A stretch of 13,466 nucleotides of DNA, taken from the NCBI GenBank assembly GCA_021810175.1, contig JAJZJJ010000026.1, positions 1 to 13,466 of the forward strand, in the 5' to 3' direction. Below, piece by piece: positions 1 to 8,297 of this stretch (position 1 is its first letter; each line of letters opens with the position of its first letter). Source of the stretch: Acidobacteriota bacterium. Its GTDB lineage: Bacteria > Acidobacteriota > Terriglobia > Terriglobales > Acidobacteriaceae. A program made the translations under genes and the position numbers. Below the pieces are notes generated by a model. That model saw only the letters and a program-made list of their open reading frames with translations. It searched no databases and had not been told where the DNA came from.

Positions 1-57
1 TGCGAAGGGGGCAATCAATGCGATTGCGATGCCCAGCATCATGAACTTCCGAAGCAT
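1..57 (-). CDS. Exported protein, N-terminal signal peptide only (runs off left edge)
   Basis: Only the first 19 codons are inside the window. They read MLRKFMMLGIAIALIAPFA: a basic start, then an unbroken hydrophobic run, as in a Sec signal peptide. The start is supported by AGGAG seven bases upstream of the ATG. The gene lies 93 bases downstream of the TonB-family gene on the same strand, so the two may be co-transcribed. The mature protein lies outside the window, so no function can be given. Confidence 0.6.
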   Translation of the reverse strand, partial: MLRKFMMLGIAIALIAPFA

Positions 58-105
58 TCCTGGACTCCTGATGGTGCCTTGAACCGGTGAAACTCTGAAA
101 CCGAA

Positions 106-133
106 CCGCCGGCGGCCACAGAGTCTCCGGCGG
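106..133 (-). other. Inverted repeat between tonB-like gene and next gene
   Basis: CCGCCGG (106-112) pairs with CCGGCGG (127-133) around a 14-base loop. A second pair, ACTCTG (92-97) with CAGAGT (119-124), could form instead. There is no T-run on either strand, so this is not a convincing intrinsic terminator. It may be an intercistronic mRNA hairpin. Confidence 0.3.
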
Positions 134-150
134 GCAAAAGGGATGAAGCG

Positions 151-1227
151 TTACGCCAACTCGAATGTCACATGGATAATGCTGACCTCGTTCACGGGGT
201 GACCATCGCGGGTGGCTGGTTTGAAGCGAATGTGTTCCGCGGCAATCTCCGCCTGCTGATCCAGACCGTGTCCCAAACCACGCACCACCCCCAGGATCTG
301 AACTTGTCCGGCGGCGGTGAAGCGGACCTTCAGCGTTACGTCGCCCTCGATCTTCAATCGCCGTGCCTCGGCAGTATATGCTGGCAGCGGCTTATACAGC
401 ACAACAATTGGCGTCCGGGCAGGATCGACTTGCTGGATCACATGCTTTCCGCGGGTGGCCTGCTGACTGCCAAAACCTGTCTGCACAATTTTGCCGTGGC
501 TGTTTCGCCCTCCCGTTCCGCCCTGTACTCCACTGGAAAACCCAGCTGAGGCAACGGTACCGCGATCATGGCCTCCGGCAACTCCGTGCGCGACTCCGGA
601 TCCGAACTGGACTCCCTGAACCGATCCCTGCCGAGCGGCACCCGCGCCTTTCGCCCTCCCCGGGGTCGCATCGAACGAGCCGAGCGCCGTGATGGTCCTC
701 GGACGAGTGGCGTTTGGGTTGGGGTGTACACCGTTCGGGTCGCCGAATCCTCCTGTGTTGACGGTCGGACGCACGCGATTATTGGCCACCCTGGTGGGAG
801 TGGCGCTCTTAAACAGCCCAACCTTCGGCTGCGGCGGCGGTGCTACCCGTAGCGGCCGAGCGGGAGCGAGTTTGGGCATCGCCGGTGTTGGCATTTTGAT
901 GGGCTGCATTTTGGGGGCCGGCGGCGTTACGATCGGCTTCGGCATCACGATCTTTGGCGCCGAGTTGTTCAGCTTCGGCGGCGGAACGTACCGGATCTTC
1001 GGCGGCGGAGGAACCACCGGTTTGGGCTGTGCCACCGGGAAGACCAGCTGGGTCACGTATTTCACCCGCTTGTGCGCCTCATGCACCTGAGCGATTGTCA
1101 GCAGAAGGATCAGGCCGGCAACCGTCACATTGACAATTGCGCTGACCCCGAATGAACTCATCCGTCCTTCCGGTTCGGGGAGCAGCCCAAACGTTGCACG
1201 CCGGGATCTCGAGTTGTCTCTCGCCAT
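151..1227 (-). CDS. TonB-family energy transducer
   Basis: This 358-residue protein would couple inner-membrane proton-motive energy to outer-membrane receptors. Residues 1-25 are basic and cytoplasmic. Residues about 26-47 form the single N-terminal membrane anchor. Residues 67-135 are a Pro/Lys-rich periplasmic linker of the classic TonB kind. Residues 155-260 are Gly-rich with spaced Phe motifs (GGFGD, GSFD, QFGSG, AGFSSG, TGFGS). Residues 272-358 match a TonB C-terminal domain, including YTAEARR, GDVTLKVRF and a final beta strand ending HVTFELA. No ExbB or ExbD gene is in view, so it may be one of several TonB paralogues. Start choice: the open frame extends upstream to 1425, but that stretch looks non-coding. 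ATG at 1227 places the membrane anchor normally, although its SD is poor. ATG at 1275 would add 16 residues. The family call is firm; the transported substrate is unknown. Confidence 0.85.
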   Translation of the reverse strand: MARDNSRSRRATFGLLPEPEGRMSSFGVSAIVNVTVAGLILLLTIAQVHEAHKRVKYVTQLVFPVAQPKPVVPPPPKIRYVPPPKLNNSAPKIVMPKPIVTPPAPKMQPIKMPTPAMPKLAPARPLRVAPPPQPKVGLFKSATPTRVANNRVRPTVNTGGFGDPNGVHPNPNATRPRTITALGSFDATPGRAKGAGAARQGSVQGVQFGSGVAHGVAGGHDRGTVASAGFSSGVQGGTGGRNSHGKIVQTGFGSQQATRGKHVIQQVDPARTPIVVLYKPLPAYTAEARRLKIEGDVTLKVRFTAAGQVQILGVVRGLGHGLDQQAEIAAEHIRFKPATRDGHPVNEVSIIHVTFELA

Positions 1228-1412
1228 AAACTTAAGTAACCAACCTTGTCGCGAATCCAGAAAAACAACCATCCCGGACCTAACGCATAGGATTTCGATG
1301 CATTTCAGGGGCCAAAGAGCAGCACTCCTTCTCATCCAAATCTGCGGCTTCCGGTTGCCGTTCCTTCCCCTCCGCGGGAAAAATCCGTCAACATGCACGA
1401 ATGAACTTGTCG

Positions 1413-1459
1413 CCTGTTTACCCACAGGATACTCCCTGTCGTTACGTTCCTTCCGTAAC
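1413..1459 (+). other. Mutually exclusive short hairpins (leader-like)
   Basis: ACAGG (1424-1428) can pair with CCTGT on its left (1413-1417) or with CCTGT on its right (1435-1439), each with a six-base loop. The next hairpin is GTTACG (1441-1446) with CGTAAC (1454-1459). Competing stems just before a terminator-like hairpin suggest an attenuator or small RNA. The stems are short, so chance is possible. Confidence 0.3.
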
Positions 1460-1465
1460 CCGTTT

Positions 1466-1500
1466 GGGTGAGACCCTGCAGGTCTTCGCCCGCCCTTTTT
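1466..1500 (+). terminator. Putative intrinsic terminator upstream of galE
   Basis: GGGTGAGACC (1466-1475) pairs imperfectly with GGTCTTCGCCC (1481-1491) around the loop CTGCA. The stem is AGACC/GGTCT, two wobble pairs with one bulged base, then GGG/CCC. GCCC and TTTTT follow, ending at 1500. The orientation would stop plus-strand transcripts about 230 bases before galE. This implies a short transcript starting in the intergenic region, or a barrier to antisense read-through from the TonB gene. Confidence 0.4.
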
Positions 1501-1518
1501 GCGCCCTGACTAAGCGAC

Positions 1519-1562
1519 GTGGCTCCCTGGCTTTGCGCTCAGATGTTCATCCAGGGAGACAT
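1519..1562. repeat. Inverted repeat, 8-bp perfect stem
   Basis: CTCCCTGG (1523-1530) and CCAGGGAG (1551-1558) are exact complements around a 20-base loop. After one mismatch, two or three more pairs extend the stem. It could be an RNA hairpin on either strand or a two-arm protein-binding site. No T-run follows. Confidence 0.35.
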
Positions 1563-1727
1563 AGACTCAGATCCCCGGACACAGTCGCCATGACCTGCAA
1601 ATCATGCTGCTTCAGCAATTTACAGACGACGATGCCAGAGGTTAGGGGGAATGGGTTATAACGGTATCAATGAAAACCAGCGGGAACCAGTTGCGCTAAG
1701 AATACCGAGAAATTGGAGGCCTGAGCA

Positions 1728-2693
1728 TTGAAAATCTTGATTACAGGCGGAGCCGGCTACATCGGTGGAACGGTCGCGCAAACCATGCTGGCACAAGGCC
1801 ACTCCGTAACGGTTTACGACAATCTCTGCCACGCGACAAGGTCCATGGTTCCCCAAGGCGTCGATTTCATCGAGGGGGATGTCGCAGACCGGAACACTCT
1901 GGAAAAGATTCTCTCCGATGGCTTTGATGGCGTGATGCATTTTGCCGCACTGATCGAAGCAGGCGAAAGCATGGCGAAGCCAGAGGTTTACTTCCGGAAC
2001 AACAGCGCTTCTACCCTGAGCCTGCTGGAAGCGATGCTGAGCACCGGAGTGCGCCGGCTCGTCTTCTCTTCCACCGCCGCCGTCTACGGCGAACCGGAAA
2101 GCACCCCGATCCGGGAAGACGCGCCCCTTCGGCCCACCAATGCGTACGGAGAATCGAAGCTGCTTGTAGAAAAAATGCTCACCTGGATGTATCGGGTACA
2201 TGCTTTTCCCTACACCAGCCTGCGTTACTTCAACGTCGCTGGAGCTGTGCAGGGCCGTGGCGAGGCCCACGAGCCCGAATCTCACCTTATCCCTCTCATC
2301 CTCGACGTCGCCCTCGGCCGCCGGGAAAAGATCCGCATCTACGGCGACGACTATCCGACTGCGGACGGGACCTGCATTCGGGACTATATCCATGTAGAGG
2401 ATCTCGCCCACGCCCATCTGCTTGCATTTGAAGCACTTTCCGGCGGCGGCCAGCACATCTACAATCTTGGCAATGGCAATGGCTTTACCGTGCGGCAGGT
2501 GATCGAGTCGGCTCGGCGGGTCACCGGGCACCCGATTCCAGCGGAGATCGTGCCCCGCAGGCCCGGCGACCCAGCTGTGCTGATCGCCAGTTCGGAAAAA
2601 ATTGGCCGCGAGCTGGGATGGAAACCCCGGCACACGGAACTGGACTCGATCCTCAGCAGCGCCTGGGAATGGCAGCAGCGGCGATACCAGTAG
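1728..2693 (+). CDS. galE: UDP-glucose 4-epimerase
   Basis: This cytoplasmic short-chain dehydrogenase-like enzyme interconverts UDP-glucose and UDP-galactose using bound NAD. It serves galactose use and the supply of precursors for surface polysaccharide. It has 321 residues, close to the usual 325-340. The N-terminal Rossmann motif is GGAGYIG (residues 7-13). The catalytic SST lies at 114-116 and the YxxxK pair is Tyr140/Lys144. RYFNVAGA follows near 166-173. The family signature GTCIRDYIHVEDLA is intact. The start is TTG, not ATG: GGAGG sits eight bases upstream (1715-1719), and translation from this codon gives the family's standard beginning MKILITGG. It stands alone on the plus strand, facing the DUF427 gene. 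The closest alternative is another UDP-hexose epimerase of the same family, but the GalE motifs are very typical. Confidence 0.93.
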   Translation: MKILITGGAGYIGGTVAQTMLAQGHSVTVYDNLCHATRSMVPQGVDFIEGDVADRNTLEKILSDGFDGVMHFAALIEAGESMAKPEVYFRNNSASTLSLLEAMLSTGVRRLVFSSTAAVYGEPESTPIREDAPLRPTNAYGESKLLVEKMLTWMYRVHAFPYTSLRYFNVAGAVQGRGEAHEPESHLIPLILDVALGRREKIRIYGDDYPTADGTCIRDYIHVEDLAHAHLLAFEALSGGGQHIYNLGNGNGFTVRQVIESARRVTGHPIPAEIVPRRPGDPAVLIASSEKIGRELGWKPRHTELDSILSSAWEWQQRRYQ

Positions 2694-2697
2694 CTCG

Positions 2698-2712
2698 CCC
2701 CGCTCGGCGGGG
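2698..2712. terminator. GC-rich hairpin between convergent genes
   Basis: CCCCGC (2698-2703) and GCGGGG (2707-2712) form a perfect six-base-pair stem with a TCG loop. It starts five bases after the galE stop and lies in the 31-base gap before the opposing DUF427 stop. Neither strand has a T-run after the stem, so it is at best a non-canonical or Rho-assisted terminator. Confidence 0.4.
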
Positions 2713-2724
2713 AAGAATCCAGCG

Positions 2725-3009
2725 CTACTTTTCGATCTCGACGCCGCGCCAGAAAGCGATGTGATTCTTAATGTTGCGGGCCGCCGGATTGGGGTTCGGG
2801 TAATACCACGCAGCGTCCTGGTTTTCCTGCCCGTCGACCAGCAGGCTGTAATACCGCGCCTGGCCCTTCCACGGACAGGTGGACGTGGTGGAACTTGGCC
2901 GCAGATACTCTCGGTTGACCGCGCTTTCGGGGAAATAAACATTCCCTTCCACGGTCTCAAAAACGTCGCTCTCCGCGATTGTCTTCCCGTTCCAGACTGC
3001 CTTCGCCAT
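2725..3009 (-). CDS. DUF427 family protein
   Basis: This small cytoplasmic protein of 94 residues is essentially one DUF427 domain. The family pattern is clear: an N-terminal WNGKTIAESD strand pair, GNVYFPESAV near 22-31, then the conserved LRPSSTTSTCPWKGQA block at about 36-51, and WYYPNPNPAARNIKNHIAF in the C-terminal half. The biochemical role of the family is not established. The frame is open further upstream, but ATG at 3009 begins exactly at the domain and is preceded by a purine-rich AAGGAAAGAAGAAAG. It lies 139 bases downstream of the M20 dipeptidase gene on the same strand, so co-transcription is possible. It converges with galE. No active-site prediction is made. Confidence 0.88.
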   Translation of the reverse strand: MAKAVWNGKTIAESDVFETVEGNVYFPESAVNREYLRPSSTTSTCPWKGQARYYSLLVDGQENQDAAWYYPNPNPAARNIKNHIAFWRGVEIEK

Positions 3010-3136
3010 CTTTCTTCTTTCCTTCGCTGTCGAAACTGACTCAAACACCTTAGCAGATGCGTCAGAGCTTGAAAATGTCGCGGTGTTGTCCAGCGAGGTA
3101 CAGGAAGAGCCGGTGCCCGGCGGTGCAGCGCCACGC

Positions 3137-3148
3137 CTGGGCGCCCAG
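3137..3148. repeat. 12-base perfect palindrome after M20 gene
   Basis: CTGGGCGCCCAG is a perfect palindrome beginning right after the dipeptidase stop codon on the minus strand. It could form a short hairpin at the 3' end of that cistron, but it has almost no loop and no T-run. Confidence 0.25.
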
Positions 3149-4528
3149 TTAACCCTCGGCGACCTCCTCCAGGAACCGGACCACCGACTCAATCCCCCGA
3201 TGGAAATTGGGGATATGAAACTTCTCGTTCGGCGCATGAAGTCCGTCATCCGGCAGCCCGAAGCCCATCATCACCGACGGGATATTAAGAAACTTCTCAA
3301 AATCGCCAACGATGGGGATCGATCCGCCCGACCGGATGTAAACCGTCTCCCTGCCCCACACCGTCTTCAGCGCACGGGTTGCGGCGCGAATATAAGCATT
3401 ATCCGTGCCGATCACGCTCGCCTCGCCGGAATGGATCAGCCGCACCTCCGCCGTAACCCCTTCCGGACAAAGCGACTGGACGTATTCGCTGTACTGGCGA
3501 AACGTAGTCTCCGGCTGCATATCCGGAACCAGGCGCATGGAAACCTTGGCCGTCGCACGGGCCGGGATGACGGTCTTGGCCCCAGCCCCGGTAAATCCGC
3601 CAATGATCCCGTGCACGTCCAGGGTCGGCCGGGCCCAGGTCCGCTCGATGACCGAGTACCCCTTCTCTCCGACCAGAGCGGTCGACCCTACCTCTGTTGT
3701 CCGGTACTCCTCTTCGTCAAAGGGCAGGCTCTTCCAGGCTTTCAGCTCCGCGGCTGTGGGAGCCTTGACCGCGTCGTAGAAGCCCGGAATCAGAATTCGG
3801 CCCTCCCGATCCTTCAGCCCGGCAATGATCTGCGCGAGCGCCACAAATGGGTTGGGGGCGGCTCCGCCATACATGCCTGAATGCAGATCGGTCCGCGCAC
3901 CACGAACCTCCAGCTCCGTGTAGATCATGCCGCGCAGCCCCACACACAGCGTCGGCAGCTCCGGCGCGAACATCTCGGTATCGGAAATCAGCGCGAAATC
4001 CGCCTTCAGCTGTTCCGGATGCTCCTGGACAAAGGCGGCAATCTGCTCTCCGCCGACTTCTTCCTCGCCCTCGAAGATGACTCGGACATTCAACGGCAGC
4101 CGCCCCGTCGCCCGCAGCAGCGATTCCAGGGCCTTCAGCTGCAACACCAGCTGTCCCTTATCGTCCACCGCGCCCCGAGCATAGAGGTTTCCGTTCCGCT
4201 CCGCCGGCTCAAAAGGCGGGCTAATCCACTCATCCAGCGGATCCGGCGGCTGAACGTCGTAGTGCGCGTAGCACAGGCAGGTTGGCTTTCCCTCTGCGTG
4301 CAGCCAGTCGCCGTAGACCAGCGGGTGTCCGCTGCCGCGGATCACCCTGACATTCTCCATGCCCATGCGCCGCAAATCGGCGGCTACCCATTCGGCGGCG
4401 GCGTCCACATCGCCCTTATGTTCCGGCAGAGTGGAAACCGAGGGAATGCGGAGCAGCGCCTTCAGCTCCTCCAGAAAGCGGGCCGCGTTATCCCGCGCAT
4501 ACTCAACCGCAGCAGAATTCATGGTCAT
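3149..4528 (-). CDS. M20 family metallodipeptidase
   Basis: This is a predicted cytoplasmic zinc-dependent dipeptidase of the CNDP/ArgE/DapE/CPG2 group, releasing amino acids from short peptides. It has 459 residues, the usual length. The metal-site and catalytic residues are all visible: His89 in YAHYDVQPPDP, Asp122 in RGAVDDKGQ, the Glu155/Glu156 pair in EGEEEVGG, Asp183 in ISDTEMF and His431 in DDGLHAPNEKF. His216 in DLHSGMYGG marks the inserted dimerisation domain of two-domain M20 enzymes. There is no signal peptide. Start choice: ATG at 4528 has GGGGAGG nine bases upstream. ATG at 4522 (two codons later) has GGAG six bases upstream and is equally plausible. The frame extends to 4657, but that part is unlikely to be coding. 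The exact substrate cannot be read from sequence; beta-Ala-X or general dipeptides are possible. Confidence 0.92.
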   Translation of the reverse strand: MTMNSAAVEYARDNAARFLEELKALLRIPSVSTLPEHKGDVDAAAEWVAADLRRMGMENVRVIRGSGHPLVYGDWLHAEGKPTCLCYAHYDVQPPDPLDEWISPPFEPAERNGNLYARGAVDDKGQLVLQLKALESLLRATGRLPLNVRVIFEGEEEVGGEQIAAFVQEHPEQLKADFALISDTEMFAPELPTLCVGLRGMIYTELEVRGARTDLHSGMYGGAAPNPFVALAQIIAGLKDREGRILIPGFYDAVKAPTAAELKAWKSLPFDEEEYRTTEVGSTALVGEKGYSVIERTWARPTLDVHGIIGGFTGAGAKTVIPARATAKVSMRLVPDMQPETTFRQYSEYVQSLCPEGVTAEVRLIHSGEASVIGTDNAYIRAATRALKTVWGRETVYIRSGGSIPIVGDFEKFLNIPSVMMGFGLPDDGLHAPNEKFHIPNFHRGIESVVRFLEEVAEG

Positions 4529-4775
4529 CTCCACGAGCCTCCCCACGGCATCGCCGCCTGGCCGAGGGCAGGCCGTGTCGAGGCAAACACTTGAGTATAC
4601 GGCAGGCAGTCGGGCATCCAGCTGACTCTGCGCATACTCCTCGCCCGCGCCGTGCATCCCACAGCAAACATGGAGCTTGCCCCCTTCCAGACGCAGGATG
4701 GCGGCCGCCCGCTCTGTTGCGGCCCCGGTGAACGTGGTACAACAAACCGTAATTGCCCGTGTTGAACCATAAAGT
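4529..4775. other. Divergent intergenic region (M20 / response regulator)
   Basis: These 247 bases hold the promoters for the minus-strand dipeptidase and the plus-strand two-component operon. On the minus strand TATACT (4599-4594) is a good -10 match, 66 bases before the dipeptidase start, but the -35 region is poor. I found no GG-N10-GC sigma-54 promoter on the plus strand, so autoregulation by the downstream NtrC-type regulator is not evident. Confidence 0.3.
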
Positions 4776-6173
<1,398 letters not shown>

Positions 6174-6218
6174 TGCGGTGGAGTTGTAAAGTAACTACAC
6201 GCCTGTGCCCCGCCCGGT

Positions 6219-6240
6219 CGGCGGCGATGCATCGCCACCG
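6219..6240. promoter_or_regulatory. 22-base near-perfect palindrome between regulator and kinase
   Basis: The 14-base core GGCGATGCATCGCC (6223-6236) is its own reverse complement. After one mismatch on each side it extends by CGG/CCG to 6219-6240. It sits in the 105-base gap, 38 bases before the chosen kinase start. It could be an operator or a hairpin tuning kinase translation. No T-run follows, so it is not a terminator. Confidence 0.4.
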
Positions 6241-6278
6241 GATTGGGCCGGTTCGCCGTTGACCGAAGCTCGACGACC

Positions 6279-8297
6279 ATGCGCCTGAAGACCAAACTCG
6301 TCCTCGCCATCACCGGCCTCGTCTTCGCGGTCGTCGTGGTCTTCTCGTGGATCTGGCTGGGGCAGCTCCTGCAGCAGCACATCGACCAGTCCTGGGATAC
6401 GGCTGACATTCTCGCGCATCAGGTCGCCTTTCAGGTGAACGACGCGCTCACCACAGGCCTGAGCCAGCGCAAGTTCGATCCCCATGATCCGGCCGCGGTC
6501 CGTGCCGCCGTCGCCGACTCGCTGCGCCAGGATGCCGGGCTGAACGCGCTGCTGAACTCCATCATCACCTACTCGCCCACCGTGCTCGACATCGCCGTAG
6601 CGGATAAGAGCGGCCGCGCAATTGTCGCCGTGCCCGATACGATTCAGCCGGACCAGGTGCTTCCCCCCCGCCCGGACTACGCGCTGCTCCGCCGGCAATC
6701 CCTCATCCGTACGCTCGAAATCGTCTTTGGCCCTCCGCGCGTCTATGACGTCACCGTTGGCATCAATCTCAACAACCAGCCCTTCCTGACAATCCGTATC
6801 GGCATCCGCACGACTTTCCTGCGCAATGCCTTCCATCCCTGGCTGGTCGCATCCTTCAGCTTCATCGGCCTGGCCATGGTCATCTCGATGGTGGTCGCGG
6901 CGTTTGTGGCGAACCTCGCGCTGCAACCCATCGAGCAAATCAGTCAGCGCCTCGATGCACTTGCCGCGCTGCAGGCGGATGAAGAAAACCAGCAGGCAAG
7001 CGAACCGCCTCCGCTTCCCCCGCGGCAGGAAGCTCCGGGAGGGTTGGCGGCAATCGCAGATCCGCTGCTGCGCCGCAGCCCCGATGCCGTCGCTCAGGTT
7101 TCCGGCAAGATCGAACGGCTCGGCCAGCGCATCCGCAACGTCGAGGAGGTCTTCTCGGCTCTGCGAGAAAATCTGGATCAGATTCTCTCCAACCTCCAGG
7201 ACGGCATCATGCTTTTCACCCGCGATGCCCGCGCCATTCTGGTGTCCAGCTCGGTCGAACACTTCCTGAACATGAGTCGCGACCGCATCTTTGGCGCCGA
7301 GGTCCGCGACATCTTCGATCGCAGCACCCGCCTGGGCCGCACCGTCCGCGATGCCTTTGAAGGCGGAATCTCGATTGTTCAGGAGGAGGTCACCACCGAA
7401 ACCGGCCGCCGTGTGCAGGTCTCCCTCGACTTCATCCATGACACGCATGGCCGCGATCGCAATGCCCTGGGAGCATTGCTGACCATCCACGACCTTGAAT
7501 CGGTCCGCGAAATCGAAACCGAACTGGAAGTCTCCCGGCGCATGGCATCCATTGGCCGCCTCACCGCCGGCGTCGGGCACGAGGTCAAAAATCCGATCAA
7601 TGCGATTGTGGTGCATCTGGAGCTCCTGAAGAACAAAATGCAGGCTGGAGACGATGCCGGACGCCACCTGGAGGTGATCCAGAGCGAGATCCACCGGCTC
7701 GATCGGGTGGTTCAAACTCTGGTGGACTTCTCCCGCCCGGTCGAGCTGCAGCTCCGGGATCAGGATCTGCGGCGAGTGATCTCGAGCGTCCTCAATCTGG
7801 CGACCGCGGAACTGCAAACGCGTGGGGTGGTTCTGGAAAGCCAGGCGCCGGACTGGCCGGTCTTCTCCCGGATCGACTCCGATCTGCTGAGACAGGCCAT
7901 TCTCAACATCGTTTTGAACGGAGCCCAGGCGATGGCCACCGGAGGCCTGCTGGAGGTTCGGTTGACCGACGACTCCCGCTGGGCATCCATCATGATCCGC
8001 GATCACGGTCAGGGAATCCCCGACGAAATCCGCAACCGCATTTTCGATCTGTACTTTACGACCAAAAAGGAGGGCAGCGGCATTGGCCTGGCGATGACCT
8101 ATCGCATCATGCAAATGCACCACGGCCAGATTGACGTAGAATCAAAGCCTGGGAGCGGAACTACGTTTGTACTGCGGCTCCCATTGATTTCTGCCGGTTC
8201 GGGACAGCAAATCGCCGCGGATGCACCCCAGCACTCGGAACCCGGTGAGCCTGCTAGCCAAAGTGGTGAAACCCAGCCAGAAAGGTCCGGGGCATGA
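6279..8297 (+). CDS. NtrB-like membrane sensor histidine kinase with PAS domain
   Basis: This 672-residue inner-membrane kinase probably phosphorylates the upstream NtrC-type regulator. Order of parts: TM1 at about 6-28; a periplasmic sensor region of about 155 residues; TM2 at about 187-213; a HAMP-like segment; an unusual Glu/Gln/Pro-rich stretch near 233-260; a PAS domain at about 293-405; HisKA with phospho-acceptor His434 in GVGHEVKNPINA; and a HATPase_c domain at about 530-637. The HATPase has N box NIVLNGAQAM, G1 RDHGQGIP, F box LYFTTKK and G2 GSGIGLAM. The HEVKNP H-box and regulator type match the NtrB/AtoS class. ATG at 6279 starts a good signal-anchor; an in-frame TTG at 6243 would add 12 residues. 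Its stop overlaps the next gene's start by four bases. The sensed signal is unknown. Confidence 0.93.
   Translation: MRLKTKLVLAITGLVFAVVVVFSWIWLGQLLQQHIDQSWDTADILAHQVAFQVNDALTTGLSQRKFDPHDPAAVRAAVADSLRQDAGLNALLNSIITYSPTVLDIAVADKSGRAIVAVPDTIQPDQVLPPRPDYALLRRQSLIRTLEIVFGPPRVYDVTVGINLNNQPFLTIRIGIRTTFLRNAFHPWLVASFSFIGLAMVISMVVAAFVANLALQPIEQISQRLDALAALQADEENQQASEPPPLPPRQEAPGGLAAIADPLLRRSPDAVAQVSGKIERLGQRIRNVEEVFSALRENLDQILSNLQDGIMLFTRDARAILVSSSVEHFLNMSRDRIFGAEVRDIFDRSTRLGRTVRDAFEGGISIVQEEVTTETGRRVQVSLDFIHDTHGRDRNALGALLTIHDLESVREIETELEVSRRMASIGRLTAGVGHEVKNPINAIVVHLELLKNKMQAGDDAGRHLEVIQSEIHRLDRVVQTLVDFSRPVELQLRDQDLRRVISSVLNLATAELQTRGVVLESQAPDWPVFSRIDSDLLRQAILNIVLNGAQAMATGGLLEVRLTDDSRWASIMIRDHGQGIPDEIRNRIFDLYFTTKKEGSGIGLAMTYRIMQMHHGQIDVESKPGSGTTFVLRLPLISAGSGQQIAADAPQHSEPGEPASQSGETQPERSGA

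Larger units (their letters stand above)
1228..1727. other. 500-base divergent intergenic region, rich in inverted repeats
   Basis: This region separates the minus-strand TonB gene from plus-strand galE and should hold both promoters. I see no recognisable protein or known RNA family in it. Visible structure: alternative hairpins at 1413-1439, GTTACG/CGTAAC at 1441-1459, a terminator-like hairpin with T5 at 1466-1500, and an 8-base-pair stem at 1523-1558. A TATAAC box at 1657-1662, 66 bases before the galE start, could be a -10 element, but no good -35 lies at the right distance. Open frames crossing the region resemble no family I know. Confidence 0.5.

Noticed and set aside
1501..1600. Possible c-di-GMP (GEMM) riboswitch on the minus strand, from GCGCAAAGCC near 1530-1540
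   Set aside because: Only the short GCAAAGCC string matches. The second stem, the tetraloop and the remaining conserved bases are not found in order.
1401..1661. Possible 86-residue protein before galE
   Set aside because: No ribosome site or family resemblance; it crosses the terminator-like hairpin and other stems, which better explain the region.
1656..3134. A 492-codon minus-strand open frame across galE and the DUF427 gene
   Set aside because: It overlaps two well-supported genes and its translation is low-complexity with no recognisable domain.
4730..4765. Sigma-54 promoter before the response regulator
   Set aside because: TGGTAC and TTGC are both present, but GG and GC are not spaced by ten bases as sigma-54 requires.
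6195..8123. A 642-codon open frame antisense to the histidine kinase
   Set aside because: Its translation resembles no family and is a typical shadow of a GC-rich gene; the plus-strand kinase has every expected motif.
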